This document shows positions 42,603 through 50,964 of a stretch of 64,000 nt of DNA, one piece after another. This DNA comes from Pseudonocardia petroleophila (GTDB lineage: Bacteria > Actinomycetota > Actinomycetes > Mycobacteriales > Pseudonocardiaceae), in contig NZ_CP060131.1 in the NCBI RefSeq assembly GCF_014235185.1, forward strand, positions 3,789,501-3,853,500, written 5' to 3'. The position numbers were made by a program, and so were the translations under genes. The notes under the pieces were generated by a model that saw only the letters and a list, made by a program, of their open reading frames with translations, was not told the origin of the DNA and did no database searches. Each line of letters opens with the position of its first letter. Position 1 is the stretch's first letter.

Positions 42603-43376
42603 ATGACCGGTGTAGACGGACCGACCGCCGACGGGGACGCCCGCCGGGTCGCATTCGTGACCGGCGGCGCCGGGGGTATCGGCACCGCCGTCTGTCGACA
42701 GCTCGCGGCGGCGGGCCGCACCGTCGCCGTCGCCGACCTGTCGCGGGAGGCGGCCGAGAAGGTGGCCGCCGACATCGACGGCATCGGCGTCCCGCTCGAC
42801 GTGACCGACCCCGACTCCGTGGCGGCGGCGGTCGCCGAGACCACCGAACGGCTCGGCGCCCCGACCATCGTGATCAACGTGGCGGGCTGGGACGAGCTCA
42901 AGCCGTTCCTGGAGACCGACGAGGACTTCACCCACAAGGTGCTGGAGATCAACCTGAACGGCCCGATCAGGGTGCTGCGGGCCACCCTGCCGGCCATGGT
43001 CGAGGCCCGGTACGGCCGCGTGGTCAACATCGCCTCCGACGCCGGCCGCGTGGGCTCGTCGATGGAGTCGGTGTACTCCGGGGCCAAGAGCGGCGTCATC
43101 GGCTTCACCAAGACCATCGCGCGGGAGTTCGCGAAGTACGGCATCGCGGCCAACACGGTCTGCCCCGGGCCCACCGACACCCCGCTGCTGCGCCAGATCA
43201 CCGCCGGTGAGCGCTCCGGCAGCATCATCGCCGCGATGACCAAGGCGGTGCCGATGCGGCGGATGGGCACCCCCGACGACGTCGCGCCGGCCGTGGTGTT
43301 CCTCGCCTCGGACGCGGCCGGCTACATCACCGGGCAGACGCTGTCCGCCAGTGGCGGACTGACGATGAGCGGCTGA
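42603..43376 (+). CDS. BadH-like SDR (2-hydroxycyclohexanecarboxyl-CoA dehydrogenase type)
   Basis: 257 residues, ATG with GAGGAGACGAC upstream. TGGAGGIGTA binds NAD; NVAGWDELKPFLETDEDF, VNIASDAGRVGSS, Tyr and Lys in VYSGAKSGVIGF, VCPGPTDTPLL and the C-terminal GQTLSASGGLTMSG are almost the same blocks as remembered for BadH. BadH oxidises 2-hydroxycyclohexane-1-carboxyl-CoA to the ketone, the substrate of BadI, whose homologue is divergently transcribed next door. One base separates it from the citrate-synthase-fold gene. Confidence 0.9.
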   Translation: MTGVDGPTADGDARRVAFVTGGAGGIGTAVCRQLAAAGRTVAVADLSREAAEKVAADIDGIGVPLDVTDPDSVAAAVAETTERLGAPTIVINVAGWDELKPFLETDEDFTHKVLEINLNGPIRVLRATLPAMVEARYGRVVNIASDAGRVGSSMESVYSGAKSGVIGFTKTIAREFAKYGIAANTVCPGPTDTPLLRQITAGERSGSIIAAMTKAVPMRRMGTPDDVAPAVVFLASDAAGYITGQTLSASGGLTMSG

Positions 43377-43377
43377 C

Positions 43378-44166
43378 GTGCCGCCGGCGGACGCCGAGCC
43401 GTACCGCACGAGTCTCGGCACCTCCTCACCCGACGCCATCCGGCTGCTCGGCCACGACCTCACCGAGGAGCTGATGGGGTCGGTGTCGTTCGCCGACCTG
43501 GCGTTCTGGCTGGTCGCGCTGCGCCGCCCGACCGCGGGGGAGAGCCGGCTGTTCAACGCGGTGCTGGTGGCGTTGACCGACCACGGCTTCACGCCGATCG
43601 TGCTCGCCGCCCGGCTGACGCTGCTGGGTGCACCCGAGGCCGTGCAGGGTGCGATGGCCGCAGGGCTGCTCGGCGGGGGATCGCGGTTCCTGGGCACCAC
43701 CGAGGACACCGCGGCGTTCCTCGCCGACGGCCTGGCCCGCGAAGCCGGACGGGCCGACCTGGACGCGCTCGCCGCCGACCTGGTCCGGGAGCGGAAGGCC
43801 GCGCACCGCACCGTGCCGGGGCTCGGGCACCCGCTGCACAAGGACGGCGACCCGCGCACCTCGGTGATCCACCGGATCGCCGAGGAGGAGGGGGTGGCCG
43901 GGCCGCATCTCGCCCTGCTCGCCGCCGTGGGCCGGGTGCACCCGGCGATCCTCGGCCGGACGCTGCCGGTCAACGGGGCCGGGGTCTGCGGGGCGGCGCT
44001 GGCCGATCTCGGGATCCCGCCGGGTCTGGTCCGGGGGGTCGCGCTGGTGGCCCGCTCGGCCGGGATCCTCGGACACCTGGCGGAGGAGATGCGGGACCCG
44101 ATCGGGCGCCGGGTCTACGACTCGGTCGACCGCAACGCCGAGTACGTCGCGCCGGACCCCGGGTGA
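43378..44166 (+). CDS. Citrate-synthase-fold lyase (citryl-CoA lyase-like)
   Basis: 262 residues from a GTG right after the SDR stop. Only the core of a citrate synthase is present: LRRPTAGESRLFNAVLVALTD, GLGHPLHKDGDPR with the catalytic His, and GHLAEEMRDPIGRRVYD near the end. Such short forms are annotated citryl-CoA lyase; they break or make a C-C bond next to a CoA thioester. Coupling to the BadH-like gene suggests it acts on a later ring-opened or tertiary-hydroxy acyl-CoA rather than on citrate. Substrate is inference. Confidence 0.85.
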   Translation: MPPADAEPYRTSLGTSSPDAIRLLGHDLTEELMGSVSFADLAFWLVALRRPTAGESRLFNAVLVALTDHGFTPIVLAARLTLLGAPEAVQGAMAAGLLGGGSRFLGTTEDTAAFLADGLAREAGRADLDALAADLVRERKAAHRTVPGLGHPLHKDGDPRTSVIHRIAEEEGVAGPHLALLAAVGRVHPAILGRTLPVNGAGVCGAALADLGIPPGLVRGVALVARSAGILGHLAEEMRDPIGRRVYDSVDRNAEYVAPDPG

Positions 44167-44184
44167 ACCGGTGCCGCCGCGTCG

Positions 44185-45063
44185 CTACAGGTGCAGGCCG
44201 ATGTTGTCGATGAGATGGGTCGTGCCCAGCCGGGCGGCCACCAGCAGCCGGGCCGGGCCGGGCCCCGGGTCGACGTTCAGCGCGGTGCCGCGCAGCTCCA
44301 GGTAGTCCACCGCGAGCCCCCCGTCCCGCTCGAGAACCGCACGCGCGGCGTCGAGCACCGCGGCCGGGCCGTCCGCGGCCGCGGCGGCACCCGCCGCCAG
44401 CGCCCGGAACAGCGTCGTGGCGCGCGACCGTTCGGCCGGGGTGAGGTACACGTTGCGGCTGGACAGGGCCAGGCCGTCCGGTTCGCGGACGGTGGGGACG
44501 GGCACCACGGTCAGCGGGAAGTTCAGGTCACGCACCATCCGGGTGATCAGCGCGAGCTGCTGATAGTCCTTCTCACCGAAGTACGCGAGGTCCGGGGCGA
44601 CGATGTGGAACAGCTTCGCCACGACGGTGAGCACCCCGGCGAAGTGGCCGGGCCGGACCGCGCCCTCCAGCTGGGCGCCCAGCGGACCCGGCACGACCGT
44701 GGTGTCCGCACCCTCGGGGTACATGTCGGCGACACCGGGCAGGAACACCAGTTCGACGCCCTCCTCCCGGCACGCGGCGAGGTCGGCCTCCAGCGGGCGG
44801 GGGTAGCGGCCGAGGTCCTCACCCGCCCCGAACTGGAGCGGGTTGACGAAGATCGACACGACCGTCGCGGTGTCCCCGGCGGCGCGGCGGGCCTGCCGGA
44901 TCAGCTCGCGGTGCCCGGCGTGCAGGGCGCCCATCGTCGGCACGAACGCGATGCCGCGGCCGGTCGCGCGCAGGGCCCGCACCGCTGTGGCGAGGTCCCC
45001 GGGGCTGCGGTGGATCTGCGGTCCGCCCACGGTGCGGTCCTCGGGTGTCCGGGTGCCGTCCAC
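44185..45063 (-). CDS. panC: Pantoate--beta-alanine ligase (pantothenate synthetase)
   Basis: 292 residues from the GTG at 45063 (GAGGAGGACC upstream). [15 protein letters not shown] holds the HxGH ATP site; [19 protein letters not shown], and [12 protein letters not shown] (KMSKS equivalent) are intact. It condenses pantoate and beta-alanine with ATP to pantothenate, the CoA precursor. Its place 64 bases after a BVMO inside a catabolic operon, away from panB and panD, is unusual. It may be a second copy raising CoA supply, or a neofunctionalised ligase. Confidence 0.93.
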   Translation of the reverse strand: MDGTRTPEDRTVGGPQIHRSPGDLATAVRALRATGRGIAFVPTMGALHAGHRELIRQARRAAGDTATVVSIFVNPLQFGAGEDLGRYPRPLEADLAACREEGVELVFLPGVADMYPEGADTTVVPGPLGAQLEGAVRPGHFAGVLTVVAKLFHIVAPDLAYFGEKDYQQLALITRMVRDLNFPLTVVPVPTVREPDGLALSSRNVYLTPAERSRATTLFRALAAGAAAAADGPAAVLDAARAVLERDGGLAVDYLELRGTALNVDPGPGPARLLVAARLGTTHLIDNIGLHL

Positions 45064-45127
45064 TGGTCCTCCTCGTCGAGGTTCGTCGGCCGGACGGCGT
45101 GTCGGGCGGGCGCGGACCCGGTGTGGG

Positions 45128-46759
45128 TCAGACCGCCGGTTGCCGGTCGAAGCCCTCGTAGCCGTTCGCCGCGACATCCTCGCACGTCCGGCGGTAGAGA
45201 CCGAAGCTTCCGAAGAAGAACAGCGGCCGGCGGGCCTTGCCGGGGATGTTCGCCCCGTCGTACCAGGACCCGGACGGCCCGGCCACGATCCGCTCGGCCT
45301 GGGCCTGCACGTGGTCGGCCCACCGCTGCTGGGCCTCGTACCCGGCCTCGACCACGGCGAGGTCGCGGCGCAGGGTGTCCTCGATGCAGGTGGCGATCCA
45401 CTCGACGTGGTGCTCGATGGACACCGGCAGGTTGCCGAAGGTGGCGCCGGGGCCGGTGATGGTGAACATATTGGGGAACCCGGCGACGGCCAGCCCCAGG
45501 TAGGTGCTCGGCCCGTCGGCCCACGCGTCGCGCAGCGCCAGGCCGTCGCGGCCGGTGATGTCGATCCTCGTGAACGGTCCGGTCACCGCGTCGAATCCGG
45601 TGGCGAGGACGAGCACGTCGAGTTCGATCTCCCCGGCCGTGGTCCGGATGCCCCGCGGGGTCACCTCCTCGATGGGCGACTCCCGCAGGTCGACGAGCGT
45701 CACGTCGTCGCGGTTGTAGGTCTCGAAGTAGTCGGTGTCGATGATCGGCCGCCGGCCGCCGAACGGATGGTCGGTCGGTGTCAGCTTCGCGGCCGTGTCC
45801 GGGTCGGCCACGGTCTCGCGGATCTTCTCGCGGACGAAGTCGGCGGCGAGGTCGTTGGCCCTGATGTCGGTGAGCAGGTCGCGGTAGGAGCCGAACACGA
45901 ACCGGAACCCGCCCTGGTCCCACAGCTCCTCGAAGGTCTTGCGGACCTCCTCCGGGGTGGCGTCCAGGGCGGAGCGGCCGTTGTGCTGCCAGGGGAAGCC
46001 GCTGAGCGACCACTTGGCCTTCGCCCAGATCGCGTCGTAGTCGGCCCTGATCTCCGCAAGCACCGCCCGGTCGACGGTGTGGTGGCGCGCGGGCACGGTG
46101 AACTGCGGGCTGCGCTGGAACACGTGCAGGTGCGCGGCCTGCTCGGCGATCACCGGGATGGCCTGCACGCCGGTGGAGCCGGTGCCGATCACCCCCACCC
46201 GCCTGCCCGCGAGGTCCACCGGCTCGTGCGGCCAGCGGCCGGTGTGGTGGCACTCGCCGGCGAAGGTGTCGAGGCCCGGGAGGTCGGGGGTGTAGGGGGC
46301 GGCGGCAAGCAGACCCATCCCGGTGACCAGGAACCGGGCGGTGACGGTGTCACCGGCGCTGGTCCGCACGCGCCAGGTGCCGTCGGCGTCCTGGTACCGC
46401 GCAGCCTCGACGCGGGTGCCGAGGCGGACGTCGCGCAGCAGGTCGAAGCGGTCCGCGACGTGCTCGAGGTAGGCGAGGATCTCCGGCTGGCGCGGGTACT
46501 TGCCGCTCCACTCCCACTCCTGCAGCAGCTCCTCGGAGAAGGAGTAGCAGTACACGTAGCTCTCGGAGTCGCAGCGCGCCCCCGGGTACCGGTTGAGGTA
46601 CCAGGTGCCGCCGACCCCGTCGGCCGCCTCGATCACCACGGTCCGCAGGCCGAGCACGTCACGCACCCTGTGCAGCATGTAGAGGCCGGCGAACCCGGCT
46701 CCCACGATCACGACGTCGACGTCGAGGTCGGTGCGGTTCGATCCGGTCACGGTGCTCAC
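45128..46759 (-). CDS. Type I Baeyer-Villiger monooxygenase
   Basis: 543 residues from the GTG at 46759, which overlaps the TetR stop by 4 bases. FAD loop [25 protein letters not shown], the BVMO fingerprint [12 protein letters not shown] (residues 166-177), NADPH loop [10 protein letters not shown], and the [12 protein letters not shown] motif. Same clade as cyclohexanone/cyclopentadecanone-type BVMOs. It turns a cyclic or linear ketone into a lactone or ester. The fragment at 1-810 is a paralogue. With a co-transcribed TetR, the oxygenation step may be autoregulated. Confidence 0.95.
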   Translation of the reverse strand: MSTVTGSNRTDLDVDVVIVGAGFAGLYMLHRVRDVLGLRTVVIEAADGVGGTWYLNRYPGARCDSESYVYCYSFSEELLQEWEWSGKYPRQPEILAYLEHVADRFDLLRDVRLGTRVEAARYQDADGTWRVRTSAGDTVTARFLVTGMGLLAAAPYTPDLPGLDTFAGECHHTGRWPHEPVDLAGRRVGVIGTGSTGVQAIPVIAEQAAHLHVFQRSPQFTVPARHHTVDRAVLAEIRADYDAIWAKAKWSLSGFPWQHNGRSALDATPEEVRKTFEELWDQGGFRFVFGSYRDLLTDIRANDLAADFVREKIRETVADPDTAAKLTPTDHPFGGRRPIIDTDYFETYNRDDVTLVDLRESPIEEVTPRGIRTTAGEIELDVLVLATGFDAVTGPFTRIDITGRDGLALRDAWADGPSTYLGLAVAGFPNMFTITGPGATFGNLPVSIEHHVEWIATCIEDTLRRDLAVVEAGYEAQQRWADHVQAQAERIVAGPSGSWYDGANIPGKARRPLFFFGSFGLYRRTCEDVAANGYEGFDRQPAV

Positions 46760-47382
46760 CTCGGGGTCTGCTGGGGTCGGTTCAGTCCGTCCAGGACGAT
46801 CTCGGCGTACATCCGGCCGATCTCGCGGGCGGCCATCGGCCCGGTGCGGTACCACTGGTAGGCCCAGGCCGACATGCCGATGATGCCGAAGGCCAGCACC
46901 CGGGCCGAGGCCACCGGGCGGAACGAGCCGTCGGCGATCCCGGCCTCCAGGATCGTGACGACCTGTTGCTCGTACTCGTCGCGCTTCTTCTTGACCTCGA
47001 CGAACCGGTCCTCGGACAGGAAGCGGCGCTGCTCGAAGAAGATGGTCTGGTAGCGCTGGAACCGCTCGGCCCCGACGAGGTTCTCCTCGATCAGCTGGGC
47101 GAGGGTCTCGCGCGGCGAGCGGCCGGCCGACGCGGCCGCTCGCAGCATCTCGAGCTGGCTGTCGATGAAGGCGTCGTGGATGAGCAGCAGCAGGTCCTCC
47201 TTCGCCGCGAAGTGGTGGTAGAACGATCCCTTGCTCACCCGGGCCCGTTCCACGACCTCCTGGACCGACGTGGCCTCGTAGCCCTTCTCGTAGAAGCAGT
47301 CCACGGCCGCGGTGACGATGGCGTCGAACGCCCCGCCCCGGGACGACGCCGGGCGGGAGCCGGGAGCGGATGCGGTGGCCAT
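46756..47382 (-). CDS. TetR-family regulator of the oxygenase operon
   Basis: 208 residues, ATG 47382. The helix-turn-helix is GYEATSVQEVVERARVSKGS / FYHHFAAKEDLLLL; the C-terminus (FFEQRRFLSEDRFVEVKKKRDEY) is of the TetR_C_33/KstR2-like type. It lies inside the operon, 41 bases after the SDR and overlapping the BVMO, so it probably feeds back on its own promoter. The 22-bp palindrome at 52927-52948 upstream of the first gene is a likely target. Confidence 0.92.
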   Translation of the reverse strand: MATASAPGSRPASSRGGAFDAIVTAAVDCFYEKGYEATSVQEVVERARVSKGSFYHHFAAKEDLLLLIHDAFIDSQLEMLRAAASAGRSPRETLAQLIEENLVGAERFQRYQTIFFEQRRFLSEDRFVEVKKKRDEYEQQVVTILEAGIADGSFRPVASARVLAFGIIGMSAWAYQWYRTGPMAAREIGRMYAEIVLDGLNRPQQTPR

Positions 47383-47423
47383 GGGCGGGATGGTAGCCAG
47401 CGCCGGGGCCGGGACCTGTGGGC

Positions 47424-48308
47424 TCATCCCGGGGCCGGGTCGCCGACCCGACGGCGGATCTGCGAGCGGACCCCGGTCTGACCGCGGTTGACCCCGACCA
47501 GTCCGGCGTCGCCCGGCCGGGTCTGCAGCCGGTTGCCCAGGTCCGGGCCGATGGCCGTCAGGCCCCCGTCGACGGAGATCGCCTGCCCGGTCACGAACTC
47601 CGAGTCCTCGCTGGCGAGGAACAGCGCGGTGCCCGCGATGTGCTCGGGGCGGCCGTGATCGGGCCACGGCTGGACGGTGGGCAGCAGCTCGCGCATCTGC
47701 TCCTCCCGGCCCTGGTGCAGCAGCGGGGTGAGGATCACGCCCGGGCAGATCGCGTTCACCCGCACCCGGTGTTCGGCCAGCTCGACCGCGACCGACCGGC
47801 TCAGGTTGATCACCGCGGCCTTGGCCGAGGAGTAGGCCTGCGGGCCGGCCCCGCCGGACAGACCGGCGACCGAGGCGGTGTTGATGATCGACCCGCCCGC
47901 ACCCTGGTCGATCATGACGCGGGCCGCGTGCTTGGTGCCCAGGAACACCCCGCGGACCAGCACCGCGAACGTGTAGTCCCAGTCCTCCACCTCGATGTCG
48001 GTGACCGGCCCGAACGCGCCGCCGACGCCGGCGTTGTTGAACATGACGTCGAGGCGGCCGAACTCGGCGACCGCGGTGCCGACCGCACCGGCGACGTCGT
48101 CCTCGTCGGCGACGTCGGCCGCCACGAAGCGGACCGCGTCGGCCACCCCGGCGGCCCCGGCCGCGGACAGCATGGCCTTGCCGCTCTCCGCGTTGAGGTC
48201 CACCGCGACCACCCGCGCCCCCTCCGCGCAGAAGCGCAGCACCGTGGCCAGCCCGAGACCGCTGGCCCCGCCGGTCACGACGGCCACCTTGCCGGCCAGC
48301 CGGCTCAC
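47424..48308 (-). CDS. Short-chain dehydrogenase/reductase
   Basis: 294 residues from the GTG at 48308 overlapping the ligase stop (GTGA). TGGASGLGLATV, NNAGVGGAFG, Ser in NTASVAGLSGGAGPQAYSSAK plus Tyr and Lys, and GQAISVDGGLTAIG. A 40-residue tail after the usual SDR end (RLQTRPGDAGLVGVNRGQTG onward) is unusual. Probably oxidises an alcohol produced by the adjacent oxygenases to a ketone for Baeyer-Villiger attack. Confidence 0.91.
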   Translation of the reverse strand: MSRLAGKVAVVTGGASGLGLATVLRFCAEGARVVAVDLNAESGKAMLSAAGAAGVADAVRFVAADVADEDDVAGAVGTAVAEFGRLDVMFNNAGVGGAFGPVTDIEVEDWDYTFAVLVRGVFLGTKHAARVMIDQGAGGSIINTASVAGLSGGAGPQAYSSAKAAVINLSRSVAVELAEHRVRVNAICPGVILTPLLHQGREEQMRELLPTVQPWPDHGRPEHIAGTALFLASEDSEFVTGQAISVDGGLTAIGPDLGNRLQTRPGDAGLVGVNRGQTGVRSQIRRRVGDPAPG

Positions 48309-49954
48309 GAGGTCGCCACCCGCGACTCCGGGGCGACCACACCGGGGGCGCCCGCGTAGAGCTCGGCGTACTCGACCCGCAGCTGGAACTTCTGGATCTT
48401 GCCCGACGACGAGCGGGGCAGCTCGTCGAGCAGCACCACGGCCTTGGGGACCTTGAACCCGGCGAGCCGCTCGCGGCAGTGGGCCTCGAGCTCCTCGACG
48501 GTCGCGGTGGCGCCCGGGCTGCACCGGACGAACGCCGTGACGGCCTCGGTCCAGCGCTCGTGCGGCAGCCCGACGACGGCGCACTCGGCCACCGCGGGGT
48601 GCCCGGCGACGGCCAGCTCGACCTCCAGCGAGGCCACGTTCTCCCCGCCGGTCTTGATGATGTCCTTGCGCCGGTCGACGAACCAGACCACGTTCTCCTC
48701 GTCGACCCAGCCGAGGTCGCCGGTGTGGAACCAGCCGTGCCGGAACGCCTCCGCGGTGGCCTCGGGGTTCTTGAAGTACCCGGTCATCGCCTGGGGCCCG
48801 CGGTAGACCAGCTCGCCCAGCTCACCCGCGGCCAGCAGGTTGCCCTCCTCGTCCATCGCCGCGATCCCCATCGTCACCGCCGGGGCGCCCCAGGACGTGG
48901 TCTTGGTGTGGGCGTGCTCGGGGCGCTGGATCTCGTTGACCGGGGTGAACTCGGTCTGGCCGGAGATCAACCGGCACTGCGCGTTCGGGAACCGGGAGGC
49001 GAGGACCGCGACGCGCTCCGGGGACAGGCTGGCCGCCCCGATCACGCACAGCCGCACCGAGGACAGGTCGCGGTCGCCGATGCCGGGCTGGTCGAGCAGC
49101 CCCACCCACATCGGGCCGGTCATCAGCGTCGTGGTGACGGCGTGGGCGGCGACGGCGTCCAGCGCGGCGTCCGGGTCGTAGCTGCGCGAGATCACGGTGG
49201 CGGCGCCCGCGAACAGGTGCGGCAGCCACATCGCGTTGAGCTGGCCGGTGTGGAACAGCGGCATCACCGACAACGTCACGTCGGTGTGCTCCAGGTGCAT
49301 CGCCAGCGCCGTGGACAGGGCGCTGATCAGCACCGCGAGGTGGCTGGTGGCCACCCCCTTGGGGCGGTCGGTGGTGCCGGAGGTGTAGAGCAGCTGCAGG
49401 GTGTCGGCGTTCTCGACCAGCACCTCCACCTCGTCGGCCGGGCCGGTCATCAGGTCCGCGAACGGGGCCACCCGCTCGGTGGCCCCGCCGACGGGCCGGG
49501 TGTCGCGCGGCGGCCCGTCGTCGACGACGTACAGCGCGCGCAGCGCCGGCAGCGCGTCCAGCAGGGCCCGCGTGTGGCCGGCGAACGCCTCCTCGGCCAC
49601 GAGCACGGACGCCTCGGCCTCGTCGAGCATGAAGCGCATCTCGTCGGTGGTCAGCGCTACGTTGAGCGGCAGGTAGACCAGCCCGGCCTTGGCCGCGGCG
49701 AGGTAGGTGACCGGGATGACCCAGTGGTTGCGCGACACCACCCCGATCACGTCGCCGCGCCGCAGGCCCGAGGCCAGCAACGAGCGGGCCACCTGGTTCA
49801 CCGCGTCGTCGAGCGCGCGGTAGGTGAGGACGACGTCGCCGTCGACCACCGCGGTCCGGTCGGGGAACCGGGCCGTCGTGCGGGTGAGGATGTCGCCGAC
49901 GCACGCGCGCTGGATGAGGTTGGCGGCGAGCTCGGCGTCGTAGGTCCCGGTCAC
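48305..49954 (-). CDS. Acyl-CoA ligase (FadD family)
   Basis: 549 residues from the GTG at 49954, overlapping the Rieske gene stop. LLYTSGTTDRPKGVATSH, SVMPLFHTGQLN, SGQTEFTPVN, WFHTGD, DIIKTGGENVASLEVE and SSGKIQKFQLR. Sister of the ligase at 16942. Tight coupling with two oxygenases suggests it activates the acid formed by, or the acid attacked by, them. Confidence 0.92.
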   Translation of the reverse strand: MTGTYDAELAANLIQRACVGDILTRTTARFPDRTAVVDGDVVLTYRALDDAVNQVARSLLASGLRRGDVIGVVSRNHWVIPVTYLAAAKAGLVYLPLNVALTTDEMRFMLDEAEASVLVAEEAFAGHTRALLDALPALRALYVVDDGPPRDTRPVGGATERVAPFADLMTGPADEVEVLVENADTLQLLYTSGTTDRPKGVATSHLAVLISALSTALAMHLEHTDVTLSVMPLFHTGQLNAMWLPHLFAGAATVISRSYDPDAALDAVAAHAVTTTLMTGPMWVGLLDQPGIGDRDLSSVRLCVIGAASLSPERVAVLASRFPNAQCRLISGQTEFTPVNEIQRPEHAHTKTTSWGAPAVTMGIAAMDEEGNLLAAGELGELVYRGPQAMTGYFKNPEATAEAFRHGWFHTGDLGWVDEENVVWFVDRRKDIIKTGGENVASLEVELAVAGHPAVAECAVVGLPHERWTEAVTAFVRCSPGATATVEELEAHCRERLAGFKVPKAVVLLDELPRSSSGKIQKFQLRVEYAELYAGAPGVVAPESRVATS

Positions 49955-50964
49955 AGTGCTGCCTCCTGTGCTGCCGCCTCGACCTCGGCGGGGACGTAGA
50001 ACTGGCGGGACCACTTGCGGAAGTTCTGGTAGGTGGGCGACTCCTCCCGGACGATCGGTGCCCGCAGCGTGTAGCGCATGTTGGACCAGATCGGGAAGTC
50101 CATCTCGGTCTGCCGGATCTGCTCCTCGAACACGCGCTGCTCCCGGCGGTCGGGTGGGGAGCCGGGCACGGCGTCGGGTCCGCGCTTCTGCCACATGGAG
50201 AAGAAGACGTCGGAGGTCTCGGCGTCGATCGGGGTGGAGCAGACGAACTGGGCGGCCTCGACGTAATCCATCATCCGGAAGCAGATCAACCCGACCCCCC
50301 ACACCTCGATCTCCAGGCGGCCCGCGATGGTGCCGCCGGGTGTCAGCTCGGCGCCCTCGCGGCCGTAGGGGTACTCGTGCAGGACGTAGGCGTAGGGGCC
50401 CTCGGTCTCGAACTTCTCGATCGCCGTGGACCTCGGTGCCCGGTGCACGTAGTGGAAGTGCATCGGATCGACGGTGTTCTCGGCGACCACCTGCGGCTGG
50501 AACGTCACGTCCGCCCACAGCTTGACCGCGTGCGGCTGGGCCGGCAGGTAGTCGGGGTGCTCGAACTCCGGCAGCGTCGGGGGCTCCCAGGACGGCGCAG
50601 CGCCGTCGGGATGGTGCCACACCAGCACCACACCGTTGGCGGTCCGGGTCGGGTAGCTGCGCAGGCACGTCTTCACCGGGCGGGCGCTGTAGGGGATGTC
50701 GACGTTGCGGCCCTGCCCGTCCCACGCCCAGCCGTGGAACGGGCACACGATGTCGTCGCCGCGGACGGTGCCGCCGGCGCCGAGGTCGGCGCCGAGGTGC
50801 CCGCAGTAGGCCTCGATCGTGCGGTAGGCGCCGTCGGTGCCGCGGAACAGCACCAGGTCCTGGCCGAAGTAGCGCATCCGCCGGACGCCGCCGGGCTGCA
50901 GGTCGTCGGCCCACCCGACCTGGAACCAGCCGCTGGGCGCGGTCGGGTAGGGGAAGCCCTTCAT
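49951..50964 (-). CDS. Rieske non-heme iron oxygenase, terminal subunit
   Basis: 337 residues, ATG 50964 overlapping the monooxygenase stop. The Rieske cluster ligands are YCGHLGADLG and VCPFHGWAW; the mononuclear iron site is ENTVDPMHFHYVH (Asn, Asp, two His). Size and lack of a beta subunit gene fit the KshA/VanA-like single-component alpha class that hydroxylates or demethylates. No ferredoxin or reductase gene is in the window, so electrons must come from elsewhere. Resemblance to 3-ketosteroid 9-alpha-hydroxylase is only general. Confidence 0.93.
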   Translation of the reverse strand: MKGFPYPTAPSGWFQVGWADDLQPGGVRRMRYFGQDLVLFRGTDGAYRTIEAYCGHLGADLGAGGTVRGDDIVCPFHGWAWDGQGRNVDIPYSARPVKTCLRSYPTRTANGVVLVWHHPDGAAPSWEPPTLPEFEHPDYLPAQPHAVKLWADVTFQPQVVAENTVDPMHFHYVHRAPRSTAIEKFETEGPYAYVLHEYPYGREGAELTPGGTIAGRLEIEVWGVGLICFRMMDYVEAAQFVCSTPIDAETSDVFFSMWQKRGPDAVPGSPPDRREQRVFEEQIRQTEMDFPIWSNMRYTLRAPIVREESPTYQNFRKWSRQFYVPAEVEAAAQEAAL

